A DNA stretch of 64,000 nucleotides from assembly GCF_022230925.1 (NCBI RefSeq), contig NZ_JAKKFH010000045.1, positions 186,001-250,000 of the forward strand, given 5' to 3'. This document shows, piece by piece, positions 7,355-16,812 of this stretch. The notes under the pieces are model-generated. The model had not been told where the DNA came from. It searched no databases and saw only the letters and a list, made by a program, of their open reading frames with translations. Each line of letters starts with the position of its first letter. Position 1 is the first letter of the stretch. The DNA comes from Micromonospora alfalfae. GTDB taxonomy: Bacteria; Actinomycetota; Actinomycetes; Mycobacteriales; Micromonosporaceae. A program made the translations under genes and the position numbers.

Positions 7355-10300
7355 GCGCGACGGTCAGATAGTCACCTTCTACTCGTTCAAGGGCGGAACG
7401 GGCCGGACGATGGCGCTGGCCAACGTCGCGTGGATCCTCGCTGCCAACGGCAAGCGGGTGCTGGTCACCGACTGGGACCTGGAATCGCCAGGGCTGCACC
7501 GCTTCTTCCACCCCTTCCTGGACGTGTCGACGATCGGCGGCACGGCCGGGGTCGTCGACCTGATCCGGGACTACGAGTCGGAGACCATCCGCGAGGCGGT
7601 ACGGCCGGAGGGCTGGGTGGAGCAGTTCGCCCGGGTCAACCGGTACGCCTTCTCCCTGGCCTGGGAGTTTCCCGGCGGCGGCGGGTTGAACTTCCTCTCC
7701 GCTGGCCGGCAGAACGACGATTACGCCGTTTCGGTGAACGGGCTGGACTGGGACACCTTCTACCACCGGTTGGGCGGTGCGCAGTTCTTCGAGGCCCTCC
7801 GCGAGGACATGAAGCGCGAGTACGACTACACCTTGATCGACAGCCGGACGGGGCTCAGCGACGTCGCCGACATCTGCACCCTGCACCTACCGGACACCCT
7901 TGTCGACTGCTTCACCCTCAGCGACCAGGGCATCGAGGGTGCCGCTCAGGTCGCCAGAACCGTCGCCGTGCACCCCTCGCGCCGCGGCATTCGGATCCTG
8001 CCGGTGCCGATGCGGGTCGACCAGGCGGAGAAGGAGAAAGCCGACGCCGGGCGTGCCCTCGCGATGCACCGCTTCGCCGGTCTGCCCACCGGGATGACGG
8101 AGGAGGATCGGCGCCGCTACTGGGCGGCGGTGGAGGTGCCGTACCGGCCCTTCTACGCGTACGAGGAGACGTTGGCGACCTTCGGCGACACGCCGGGCTC
8201 GCCCACATCGCTGCTGGCGGCGTTCGAGACGCTGACCGCGCAGTTGACCAACGGCGAGGTGCACGCGATGCCGCCGATGGACGAGTCGGTGCGCGAGCGG
8301 GAGAAGGCCCGCTTCCGGCGTCGCCACAAGCTCCCCGGCGACGACCTCATGCTCCGCTACGCACCGGAGGACGCGGTCTGGGCGGAGTGGATCGAGAAAG
8401 TGCTCAGCTCGGCGCAGATTCGCGTCGTCGACGGAACCCAGCCGATCGAGAGCGGCGCCCGCCCGCCGGCCCGTACGCTGACCATTCTCTCCCCTGCCTA
8501 CGTGGCCCTGCCCCCCGCCGCGTTGCCTCCGCGGGACCCGACCGTCGACACCACTCCGCTCGCGGTCTACGTGAGCGATCTGCGGCCACTCGCGGAGTTC
8601 GCGGTGGCCTCCTCGACCCAACTGGCCAACATCACCGCGGCGACCGCCGCTGAGCGGCTACTGCGGCTGGTGGGGGGCCCGTTACCGCTCCGACTCGAGG
8701 GCCAGGTGGACGGCGGCCTGCGTTTCCCGGCCGCCGAGCCGGCCGTCTTCGAGGCCCCGAACCGCAACGCGCGGTTCACCGGACGGGAGAATGAGCTGGC
8801 CCTCCTGCGCCGACGCCTGACCGGACCGGTTGCCGTGCCGGTCGCATTGCAGGGGATGGGTGGGGTCGGCAAGACCGAGCTGGCCCTGGAATACGCGCAT
8901 CGGTTCAAGTCCGCCTACGACGCGGTGCTGTGGATTTCCGCTGGCGCTACGGAGTCGATCGGCGCCGACGTGGAGAAGTCGCTGGCGGCCTTCGCCGACC
9001 GGCTCGGCGTCGGTGGCAACCCGGACCAGGCGGACAACGCACGCGCGGTGCTGGAGGCGTTGGGGCGGGGTGAGCCCGGGCGGTGGCTGTTGGTGATCGA
9101 CAACGCCGAGGAGATCGACCCGTTCAAGCGATTCCTGCCGCGCGGCGGGCACGTGTTGCTCACCTCGCGCAACCAGGGTTGGGGGGAGCGGGCCACGCTG
9201 ATCCAGGTCGACGTCTTCGCCCGTAAGGAGAGCGTCGCCCACCTGCAACGTCGGGTGCCCACCCTCACCGAGCAGGAGGCGGACCGGATCGCCGACGCGC
9301 TCGGGGACCTGGCGGTGGCGGTGGCCACCGCCGGCGCCTACCTGGCGGACACCGGTACCTCGGTCGACGCGTACCTGGAGCAGATCGAGCGGCAAGGTCC
9401 CAGCGCCCTCTCCGTGGAGGCCACCTGGGATCTTTCGTTGGCGCGGCTGCGCGCCCAGTTCCCGGCGGCCTACCGGCTGTTGCAGCTCTGCTCGGTGCTG
9501 GCCCCCGAGATAGACCTGGGTCTGCTCTACAACGACGAGATGGTGAAGACGTTGGCGCCGTTCGATCCCGCCGTGTCGGAGCCCATGATGATCGGGCGGC
9601 TGGTCCAGCGGATCAACCGGTCGGCGCTCCTCACGATGAACATGTCCGAGCAACGGATCCTGGTGCACCGGTTGCTCCAGGCGGTGGTCCGGGGCGGAAT
9701 GACCCCGGACGAGATCGCCGACACCCGACACCGGGCGCACCTGGTGCTGGGCAAGGCGTGGCCTGGCGGTGACGCCGACGATCCGCGTACCTGGGACAGG
9801 TTCCGCAGGCTCTGGCCGCACATCGAGGCCTCGGGCGCGATGGGCAGCAAGGACGAGTCGGTCCGGGAGCTGATGATCGACCGGGTGCGGTATCTCTGGC
9901 GTCAGGGAGAACTCGACGCGGCGAACGCGTTCGCCAAGGAGGTCGACGCGGTCTGGTCGAAGCGGCGGGATCGCCTCTACGGCACCGAGGAACTCGCCAC
10001 GTTGCGTCGGCAGTTGCTGCACCTGCGCTTCAACCGTGCGAACGTGCTGCGGGCGCTCGCCCACTACGTCGAGGCCCACAAACTGGACCAGGAGACTCAC
10101 GAAGCGCAACGGGCGCTGCTGGGTGACAGGCATTCGCACACCCTGATGACCGCCGGCAGCCTGGGTGCCGATCTGCGCGCCCTCGGCCGCTACACCGACG
10201 CGATCGAGCGTGATCAGGAAACCTACGACGCGTGGAGTGAGGAGTTCGGCGAATACCATCCACGCACGCTCTTCGCGGCCAACAACCTCGCACACTCCTA

Positions 10301-11204
10301 TCGCCTGGTGGGCGACTTCCGCTCGGCGCGCCGTCGGGACGAGGCGGTGTTCCAGCTCCGCCGGCAGGTGCTCGGCCCGGAACATCCGTACACAGTGCAC
10401 TCGGCCGCCCAGTTGGCACGCGACCTGCGGGAGGCCGGTGAGTACGCCAACTCGGCCAAGATGCTGCGCACGGTGCACGAACAACTCGCCAGTCTGAAGG
10501 AGATCGGCAGCGAGGCGGGGGACACGCTGAACGCTCAGGTCAGTCTCGCGGTGTCGCTGCGGAGCGCGGGCCAGTTGGCGGAGGCAGCCGCACTGCTCGA
10601 CGCGGCGTACCCGGTGCTCGAGGAGAAGTTCGGGCGGGACAATCCCGAAACGTTGATCTGCCAGGCGGCGCTGGTCGCGAATCTGCTGGCACTCGGCGAG
10701 ACCGAACGCGCGGTGGCCGAGGCGACGCAGGTGGCAAGGATCTACGAGCAGCGGCTAGGGGCCACCCATCCGCACACCCTCGGTGCGTTCAGCAACCTCG
10801 CCGTGGCGCAGCGGGCCGTGGGCCGGGTTGCCGAGGCTCGCGCGACTGCCGAACGGGCGGCCGTTGCCCTGCGCGAGGTGCTCGGCCCGGACCACCCGCA
10901 CACCCTCGCCGCTGAGGAGAACCTCGGGATCTGCCTCGCCGAGGAGGGGGACCGGGACGCCGCGCTCGATCACCTCCGCGCAACCGCCGAGCGTTGGCTG
11001 GCCGCGTCCGGTTCCCGCCATCCGGACGCCCTGCGGTGCCAGGCGAACCTGGCGCTCGTCGTGCGCGAGAACGTGGGCGACCGGCCGCCGACGGCCGCCC
11101 CGGTCGTCTCGTTGGGCGAGGTCGTCGGGGCCGACCACCCGGGCGTGCGGGCGCTGCGGGACGGGCGCCTGGTCGCCCGGATCATCGACCCTCATCCGTT
11201 CTGA
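7344..11204 (+). CDS. fxsT: FxSxx system protein FxsT, copy 1 (ParA-like/NB-ARC/TPR)
   Basis: A 1286-aa multidomain protein. Residues 1-300 are a MinD/ParA-like NTPase with KGGTGRT at 16-22, where Arg replaces the second P-loop Lys. Residues about 335-460 are a degenerate TIR-like domain (YAPEDAVWAEWI) lacking the WCxxE glutamate. Residues about 476-750 are an NB-ARC/STAND ATPase with GMGGVGKT at 504-511 and Walker B-like LLVIDNAEE. Residues about 885-1270 are tetratricopeptide repeats with many HPHTL segments. The start overlaps fxsC by 11 bp. This layout resembles signal-responsive STAND switches in which TPRs sense a ligand, so recognition of the modified peptide is a reasonable guess. Confidence 0.88.
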   Translation: MSTERDGQIVTFYSFKGGTGRTMALANVAWILAANGKRVLVTDWDLESPGLHRFFHPFLDVSTIGGTAGVVDLIRDYESETIREAVRPEGWVEQFARVNRYAFSLAWEFPGGGGLNFLSAGRQNDDYAVSVNGLDWDTFYHRLGGAQFFEALREDMKREYDYTLIDSRTGLSDVADICTLHLPDTLVDCFTLSDQGIEGAAQVARTVAVHPSRRGIRILPVPMRVDQAEKEKADAGRALAMHRFAGLPTGMTEEDRRRYWAAVEVPYRPFYAYEETLATFGDTPGSPTSLLAAFETLTAQLTNGEVHAMPPMDESVREREKARFRRRHKLPGDDLMLRYAPEDAVWAEWIEKVLSSAQIRVVDGTQPIESGARPPARTLTILSPAYVALPPAALPPRDPTVDTTPLAVYVSDLRPLAEFAVASSTQLANITAATAAERLLRLVGGPLPLRLEGQVDGGLRFPAAEPAVFEAPNRNARFTGRENELALLRRRLTGPVAVPVALQGMGGVGKTELALEYAHRFKSAYDAVLWISAGATESIGADVEKSLAAFADRLGVGGNPDQADNARAVLEALGRGEPGRWLLVIDNAEEIDPFKRFLPRGGHVLLTSRNQGWGERATLIQVDVFARKESVAHLQRRVPTLTEQEADRIADALGDLAVAVATAGAYLADTGTSVDAYLEQIERQGPSALSVEATWDLSLARLRAQFPAAYRLLQLCSVLAPEIDLGLLYNDEMVKTLAPFDPAVSEPMMIGRLVQRINRSALLTMNMSEQRILVHRLLQAVVRGGMTPDEIADTRHRAHLVLGKAWPGGDADDPRTWDRFRRLWPHIEASGAMGSKDESVRELMIDRVRYLWRQGELDAANAFAKEVDAVWSKRRDRLYGTEELATLRRQLLHLRFNRANVLRALAHYVEAHKLDQETHEAQRALLGDRHSHTLMTAGSLGADLRALGRYTDAIERDQETYDAWSEEFGEYHPRTLFAANNLAHSYRLVGDFRSARRRDEAVFQLRRQVLGPEHPYTVHSAAQLARDLREAGEYANSAKMLRTVHEQLASLKEIGSEAGDTLNAQVSLAVSLRSAGQLAEAAALLDAAYPVLEEKFGRDNPETLICQAALVANLLALGETERAVAEATQVARIYEQRLGATHPHTLGAFSNLAVAQRAVGRVAEARATAERAAVALREVLGPDHPHTLAAEENLGICLAEEGDRDAALDHLRATAERWLAASGSRHPDALRCQANLALVVRENVGDRPPTAAPVVSLGEVVGADHPGVRALRDGRLVARIIDPHPF

Positions 11205-11253
11205 GCGCGTACGACACCAGGCCGGGCCCACCGCGTCCCCACGGAGCATGCCG

Positions 11254-14200
11254 ATGAACAACGATCGCGAAGGCCAGGTCGTCACCTTCTACTCGTTCAA
11301 GGGGGGAACGGGTCGGACGATGGCGCTGGCCAACGTGGCCTGGATCCTGGCGGCCAGCGGCCGGCGGGTGCTCGTCGCCGACTGGGACCTCGAGTCCCCC
11401 GGTCTGCACCGCTTCTTCCATCCGTTCCTCGACGCCGAGGCGATCCAGGGCGCCAGCGGCGTGATCGACATGATCCGTGACTACGAGTGGGAGACCACCC
11501 GGGTCGACGAGCGGCCGGACCGCTGGATGGAGCAGTACGCCCGGCTCGGGCGGCACACGTTCCCGCTGCGCTGGAACTTCCCCGGCGACGGCGGTCTCGA
11601 CTTCCTCTCCGCCGGCCGGCAGAACAGCGACTACGCCGTCTCGGTGAGCGGGCTGGATTGGGACAACTTCTACAACCGGCTGGGCGGGGCGCAGTTCTTC
11701 GAGGCGATGCGGGCGGACATGAAGCGCCAGTACGACTTCACCCTGATCGACAGCCGGACGGGGCTCAGCGACGTCGCCGACATCTGCACCCTGCACCTGC
11801 CCGACACCCTTGTCGACTGCTTCACCCTCAGCGACCAGGGCATCGACGGCGCGGCCCGGGTGGCGCACTCGGTCCGGGACCGGTACCGGCGGCGCGACAT
11901 CCGGGTCCTGCCGGTGCCGATGCGGGTCGACCAGGCCGAGAAGGAGCGGGCGGAGGCGGGTCGCCTGCTGGCCATGCGGCGGTTCGCCGGGTTGCCGGCC
12001 GGCATGACCGAGGCGGAACGGCGGCGTTACTGGGCCGCGGTGGAGGTGCCGTACCGACCGTTCTACGCGTACGAGGAGAAGCTGGCGACGTTTTGTGATC
12101 CGCCCGGCTCGCCGACGTCACTGCTGGCCGCGTACGAGACGTTGACGGGGATTCTCACCGACGGCGCGGTGACCGCGCTGCCGCTGATGGACGAGTCGGT
12201 GCGGGAGCGGGGGGAGGCCCGTTTCCGCCGCCGCACCGAGGCGATCGACGACGAGATCATGCTGCGGTACGCACCGGAGGACGCCATCTGGGCCGAGTGG
12301 CTGGAGCGGGTGCTCAACTCGGCGGGGCTGCGGGTGGTGGAGCCCACGGCCAGCGTCGGCGTCCCCGCCCCGCGCACGCTGACGGTGGTCTCATCGGCCT
12401 ACCTGGCGACGTCGTCCAATGCTCTGCCCGACCGGGACCGGAGCACCGGTGCCACCGCCCTGGCCGTGTACGTCGCCGACCTTCGTCCGCTGGCGGAATT
12501 CCAGTCGCAGAATTCCACCAACCTGGTCAACGTGAGCGCCACGACCGCCGTGGAGCGGGTGTTGCGGCTGGTCGGCCGGCCGGTGCCGCCCTCGGCGGAC
12601 GGCCCGGCGGGCGGGAGTGCCCGTTATCCCGGCACCGAGCCGTTGGTCTTCAACGCTCCCAACCGGAACGCGCGCTTCACCGGCCGGGAGGACGACCTGG
12701 CGCGGCTGCGCGCGCAGTTGCGCAGCGGCGGTACTGCGGTGGTGCTGCCGGTCGCTCTGCAGGGCATGGGTGGCGTCGGTAAGACGCAGGTGGCTCTGGA
12801 ATACGTCCACCGGTTCAAGGCCGCGTACGACGTGGTCTGGTGGATCGTGGCGGACCCGCCGCAGTTCGTCGACACCGCCCTCGCCGACCTCGCCGCTCGT
12901 CTCGGCATCCTCGCCGGGCCGACCCTGCCCGACACGGTCCGGTCAATGCTCCAGGTGCTCGGGCGCGGTGAGCCGTACGAGCGGTGGCTCATCGTGTTCG
13001 ACAACGCCGAAGAGCTCGACCAGATCGAGCCCTTCCTGCCGCAGGGCCCCGGGCACGTCCTGCTGACCTCCCGCAACCGCGCCTGGGGTGACCGGGCGAA
13101 CTCGATCCAGGTGGACGTCTTCGACCGCACCGAGAGCGTGGCGCACCTCGCCCAGCGGGTGCCCACCATCAGCGCCGAGGAGGCGGACCGGGTGGCCGAG
13201 GCGCTCGGCGACCTGCCGATCGCGGTGGCCGCGGCGGGGGCCTGGCTCGCCGACACCGGCACGGCGGTCGCCGACTACCTGCGCCAGATCGAGCGGCACG
13301 GTCCCACCGCCCTCTCCATCGAGGCGACCTGGGACCTGGCCCTGAACCGGCTGCTGAACCAGGCGCCCGCCGCGTACCGGCTGTTGCAGCTCTGCTCGGT
13401 GCTGGCCCCGGAGATCGCCCTGGAACTCCTCTACAGCGACGAGATGGCGGCTGCTCTCGTGCCGTTCGACCCATCGGTGTCGGAGCGGCTCGTGCGCGGC
13501 GCCCTGGTTCAGCAGATCAACCGCCTGGCACTGCTGAAACTGGACGTCCAGGGCGGTCGGGTCCAGGTGCACCGGCTGTTGCAGGCGGTGGTCCGCGACC
13601 GGATGACCGACGACGAGATCACCGCTGCCCAGCACCAGGTGCACCTGGTGCTGGCCGCGTCCCGGCCCCGTGGCGACGTGGGCGACCCAACCACCTGGGC
13701 CCGGCTGCGCATGCTCTGGCCGCACCTGGAGGTTTCCGACGCGCTGGCCTGCCTGGACGAGCCGGTGTGTCAGTTGCTGATCGACCGGGTGTGTTATCTG
13801 TGGCAGCGCGGCGGTCTGGACCAGGCCGACGCCTTGAGCCAGGAGGTGGACGAGACCTGGTCCGCTCGGCTCGGCGACACGCACGACGAGGTCGAGGCGT
13901 CGGTGCTGGGCCGCCAACTGCTGCACCTGCGGTTCAACAGGGCGAACATCCTGCGCAGCCTGGGCCGGTTCAACGAGGCCCGGGACCTGGACGAGGCGGT
14001 GCTGGCCGAGCAGAACCGGCTGTTGGGTCCGCTGCACCCGCACACCCTGATGACCGCCGGCGGCCTCGGCGCTGACCTGCGGGCGCTCGGCCGCTACGCC
14101 GAGGCCCTGGAACGGAACCGGTCCACCTACGCCTCCTGGCTCCAGGTGTTCGGCGAGGACCACCCACGGACGTTGACCGCGGCAAGCGACCTCGCCGTCT

Positions 14201-15114
14201 CGTACCGGCTGGTCGGCGACTACCGGTCGGCCCGTCGCTGGGACGACGAGGTGCATCAACGGCGGCGGCTGGTGCTCGGCCCGACCCACCCGGGCACCCT
14301 CGTCTCCGCCATGCGCCTCGGCATCGACCTGCGGGAAGCTGGCGAATACGAGAGGTCGGCCACCCTGCTACGCACTGTGTACGACACGTACTGCGAGGTG
14401 CTCGGGCCGGATGACGGCCAGAGTCTCGTCGCCCAGATCAACCTGGCGGTGTCCCTGCACAGCTGCGGGCGGGGCAGCGAGGCCGCGCCAATGTTCGAGA
14501 CGGCGTACCGCGAACTCGACGAACGCTTCGGCCCGGACAACCCCGGCACTGTGGCATGCCGGGCGAGCCGGGCGGCGAATCTGCTGGCCGTCGGCGATGC
14601 GGCTCAGGCGCTGACCGAGATGAACGCGGTGACCGAGGCGTACGAGTTGGGTCTGCGGCTCGGCCGGGAGCACCCGTGCACCCTGGCGACGTTGACCAAC
14701 ATCGCCGCGGCTCAGCACGCGCTCGGCCGCAGGTCGCAAGCCCGTGCGTCGGCTGCCCGGGCGGCCACTGAGTTGCGCAAGGTGCTCGGCCCCGACCACC
14801 CGCACACCCTCGCCGCCGAGGTGAACCACGCTGTGTGTCTCGCCGAGGAGGATGACCGGGTGTCGGCGTCGGACCTGCTGCGAGAGACCGCCGCGCGGCT
14901 GTCGGCGGTGCTCGGCGCGGACCACCCCGACACGCTGCGTTGCCTCGGTGATCTCGCCCTGGTGTCGAGGCACGTCGGCGGCGGCGCTCCCGTGGAGGAC
15001 GTCGGGGCGGTGGCGGACCGGCTGGCCGAGGTCATCGGCCCGGAGCACCCCAGCGTGCAGGACCTGCGCGAAGAGCGGCTCATCGTTCGGATGATCAACC
15101 CGCACCTGTTCTGA
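11254..15114 (+). CDS. fxsT: FxSxx system protein FxsT, copy 2
   Basis: A tandem paralogue of the preceding gene with the same length (1286 aa) and domain order: KGGTGRT ATPase, degenerate TIR-like region, NB-ARC (GMGGVGKTQVALEY, then LIVFDNAEEL), and TPR repeats. The ATG at 11254 is chosen over 11248 because GGAG at 11243-11246 is correctly spaced only for the second. Residues 164-197 are identical to copy 1 and occupy the same positions, so the N-terminal halves align without net gaps. The C-terminus (MINPHLF) resembles that of copy 1 (IIDPHPF). The tandem arrangement implies local duplication and possibly two ligand specificities or a hetero-oligomer. Confidence 0.88.
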   Translation: MNNDREGQVVTFYSFKGGTGRTMALANVAWILAASGRRVLVADWDLESPGLHRFFHPFLDAEAIQGASGVIDMIRDYEWETTRVDERPDRWMEQYARLGRHTFPLRWNFPGDGGLDFLSAGRQNSDYAVSVSGLDWDNFYNRLGGAQFFEAMRADMKRQYDFTLIDSRTGLSDVADICTLHLPDTLVDCFTLSDQGIDGAARVAHSVRDRYRRRDIRVLPVPMRVDQAEKERAEAGRLLAMRRFAGLPAGMTEAERRRYWAAVEVPYRPFYAYEEKLATFCDPPGSPTSLLAAYETLTGILTDGAVTALPLMDESVRERGEARFRRRTEAIDDEIMLRYAPEDAIWAEWLERVLNSAGLRVVEPTASVGVPAPRTLTVVSSAYLATSSNALPDRDRSTGATALAVYVADLRPLAEFQSQNSTNLVNVSATTAVERVLRLVGRPVPPSADGPAGGSARYPGTEPLVFNAPNRNARFTGREDDLARLRAQLRSGGTAVVLPVALQGMGGVGKTQVALEYVHRFKAAYDVVWWIVADPPQFVDTALADLAARLGILAGPTLPDTVRSMLQVLGRGEPYERWLIVFDNAEELDQIEPFLPQGPGHVLLTSRNRAWGDRANSIQVDVFDRTESVAHLAQRVPTISAEEADRVAEALGDLPIAVAAAGAWLADTGTAVADYLRQIERHGPTALSIEATWDLALNRLLNQAPAAYRLLQLCSVLAPEIALELLYSDEMAAALVPFDPSVSERLVRGALVQQINRLALLKLDVQGGRVQVHRLLQAVVRDRMTDDEITAAQHQVHLVLAASRPRGDVGDPTTWARLRMLWPHLEVSDALACLDEPVCQLLIDRVCYLWQRGGLDQADALSQEVDETWSARLGDTHDEVEASVLGRQLLHLRFNRANILRSLGRFNEARDLDEAVLAEQNRLLGPLHPHTLMTAGGLGADLRALGRYAEALERNRSTYASWLQVFGEDHPRTLTAASDLAVSYRLVGDYRSARRWDDEVHQRRRLVLGPTHPGTLVSAMRLGIDLREAGEYERSATLLRTVYDTYCEVLGPDDGQSLVAQINLAVSLHSCGRGSEAAPMFETAYRELDERFGPDNPGTVACRASRAANLLAVGDAAQALTEMNAVTEAYELGLRLGREHPCTLATLTNIAAAQHALGRRSQARASAARAATELRKVLGPDHPHTLAAEVNHAVCLAEEDDRVSASDLLRETAARLSAVLGADHPDTLRCLGDLALVSRHVGGGAPVEDVGAVADRLAEVIGPEHPSVQDLREERLIVRMINPHLF

Positions 15115-15278
15115 TCGAAGACGCCAGTCCGGGTCGGGCGCGCCAGCCGGGGCCGTCGACCCTCACCACGGGTCGCCAGGTCGCCGGGTCGACGCCGCAG
15201 GACCGGACAATGCCGGTCGGAGGTCCCCCCGGACCGGGCCGCTACCCTGGTAGCCCGAGGGGAAGGGGCACCAACAGG

Positions 15279-16772
15279 GTGGCTAGGACCTACAACGTCG
15301 TCACGTACGGCTGCCAGATGAACGTGCACGACTCCGAACGCATCTCCGGCCTGCTTGAGCAGGCGGGATACGAGCGTGCACAGGCTGGCGACGACACCCC
15401 GGACATCGTGGTCTTCAACACCTGCGCGGTGCGGGAAAACGCGGACAACCGGCTCTACGGCAACCTCGGTCGGCTGCGCCCGGTGAAGGACAAGCACCCC
15501 GGGATGCAGATCGCGGTCGGCGGCTGCCTCGCCCAGAAGGATCGGGGCGACATCGTCCGCAAGGCCCCCTGGGTGGACGTGGTCTTCGGCACCCACAACA
15601 TCGGCGCGCTGCCGGTGTTGTTGGAGCGGGCCCGGCACAACGCCGCAGCCGAGGTGGAGATCCTGGAGTCCCTCGACGTCTTCCCGTCCACGCTGCCCAC
15701 CCGCCGCGAGTCGACGTACGCCGGCTGGGTGTCGATCTCGGTGGGGTGCAACAACACCTGCACGTTCTGCATCGTGCCGGCGCTGCGCGGCAAGGAGAAG
15801 GACCGACGCCCCGGCGACATCCTCTCCGAGGTGCGCGCGCTCGTCGACGAGGGCGTGCTGGAGGTGACCCTGCTCGGGCAGAACGTCAACTCGTACGGCG
15901 TGGAGTTCGGCGACCGGTACGCGTTCGGCAAGCTGCTGCGGGCCTGCGGCGACATCGACGGGTTGGAGCGCGTCCGGTTCACCAGCCCGCACCCGAAGGA
16001 CTTCACCGACGACGTGATCGCGGCGATGGCCGAGACGCCGAACGTCTGCCACTCGCTGCACATGCCGTTGCAGTCCGGCTCCGACGAGGTGCTGCGGGCG
16101 ATGCGCCGGTCCTACCGCTCCGAGCGCTACCTGGGGATCATCGAGAAGGTCCGCGCGGCGATGCCGGACGCGGCGATCACCACTGACATCATCGTCGGCT
16201 TCCCCGGTGAGACCGAGGCCGACTTCCAGCGCACCCTGGACGTGGTCCGGGAGGCCCGGTTCTCCTCGGCCTTCACCTTCCAGTACTCGAAGCGGCCCGG
16301 CACCCCCGCCGCGACAATGGACGACCAGTTGCCCAAGCAGGTCGTGCAGGAGCGCTACGAGCGGTTGATCGCCTGCGTCGAGGAGATCACCTGGGCGGAG
16401 AACAAGCGCCTCGTCGGTGAGACCGTCGAGGTGCTGGTCGCTGTCGGCGAGGGCCGCAAGGACGAGCGGACCGGCCGGATGTCCGGTCGGGCCCGCGACG
16501 GTCGACTGGTGCACTTCGCGACCGAGACCGCCGACGGGGAGTCCCTCGCTGGGCAGATCCGGCCGGGGGACATCGTGCACACCACTGTCACGTACGCCGC
16601 GCCGCACCACCTGAACGCCGACGGACCGCCGGTGGCGCACCGTCGCACCCGGGCCGGTGACGCGGCCGAGGCGGGTCGCTCCCCGCGTACCCCTGGGGTG
16701 TTGCTCGGTCTGCCGACGATCGGCGCACCGCCGGTCGCGCCCGCTCCCGTCGCTGGCTGCGCCACCCACTGA
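15279..16772 (+). CDS. miaB: tRNA-2-methylthio-N6-dimethylallyladenosine synthase
   Basis: MiaB is a radical SAM enzyme that adds a methylthio group to i6A at tRNA position 37. The N-terminal UPF0004 domain supplies cluster cysteines in YGCQMN, NTCAVREN and GGCLAQ. The radical SAM motif CNNTCTFC follows, then GFPGETEADF, and a C-terminal TRAM domain for tRNA binding. The GTG at 15279 has a GGGGAAGGGG ribosome site; an upstream ATG at 15210 would add a Pro/Gly-rich stretch foreign to the family. Its substrate is made by MiaA, encoded about 6 kb downstream. A hairpin at 16777-16810 terminates it. Confidence 0.96.
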   Translation: MARTYNVVTYGCQMNVHDSERISGLLEQAGYERAQAGDDTPDIVVFNTCAVRENADNRLYGNLGRLRPVKDKHPGMQIAVGGCLAQKDRGDIVRKAPWVDVVFGTHNIGALPVLLERARHNAAAEVEILESLDVFPSTLPTRRESTYAGWVSISVGCNNTCTFCIVPALRGKEKDRRPGDILSEVRALVDEGVLEVTLLGQNVNSYGVEFGDRYAFGKLLRACGDIDGLERVRFTSPHPKDFTDDVIAAMAETPNVCHSLHMPLQSGSDEVLRAMRRSYRSERYLGIIEKVRAAMPDAAITTDIIVGFPGETEADFQRTLDVVREARFSSAFTFQYSKRPGTPAATMDDQLPKQVVQERYERLIACVEEITWAENKRLVGETVEVLVAVGEGRKDERTGRMSGRARDGRLVHFATETADGESLAGQIRPGDIVHTTVTYAAPHHLNADGPPVAHRRTRAGDAAEAGRSPRTPGVLLGLPTIGAPPVAPAPVAGCATH

Positions 16773-16776
16773 CCGC

Positions 16777-16810
16777 ACGGAAGGGGCCCCTCGACGAGGG
16801 GCCCCTCCGT
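16777..16810. terminator. Bidirectional terminator, miaB and pectate lyase
   Basis: The two arms pair over about 16 bp with a single bulged base, forming a GC-rich hairpin. It sits between the miaB stop (16772) and the stop of the convergent pectate lyase gene (16813), so it can serve both strands. Confidence 0.85.
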
Positions 16811-16812
16811 GG

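Noticed and set aside
8682..10484. Long open frame on the minus strand opposite fxsT copy 1
   Set aside because: Codon-position mirror of the real gene; the translation is His/Arg/Gln-rich and shows no domain. Similar mirrors at 12943-14289, 14712-16778, 31712-34699 and 45207-47753 were dropped for the same reason.
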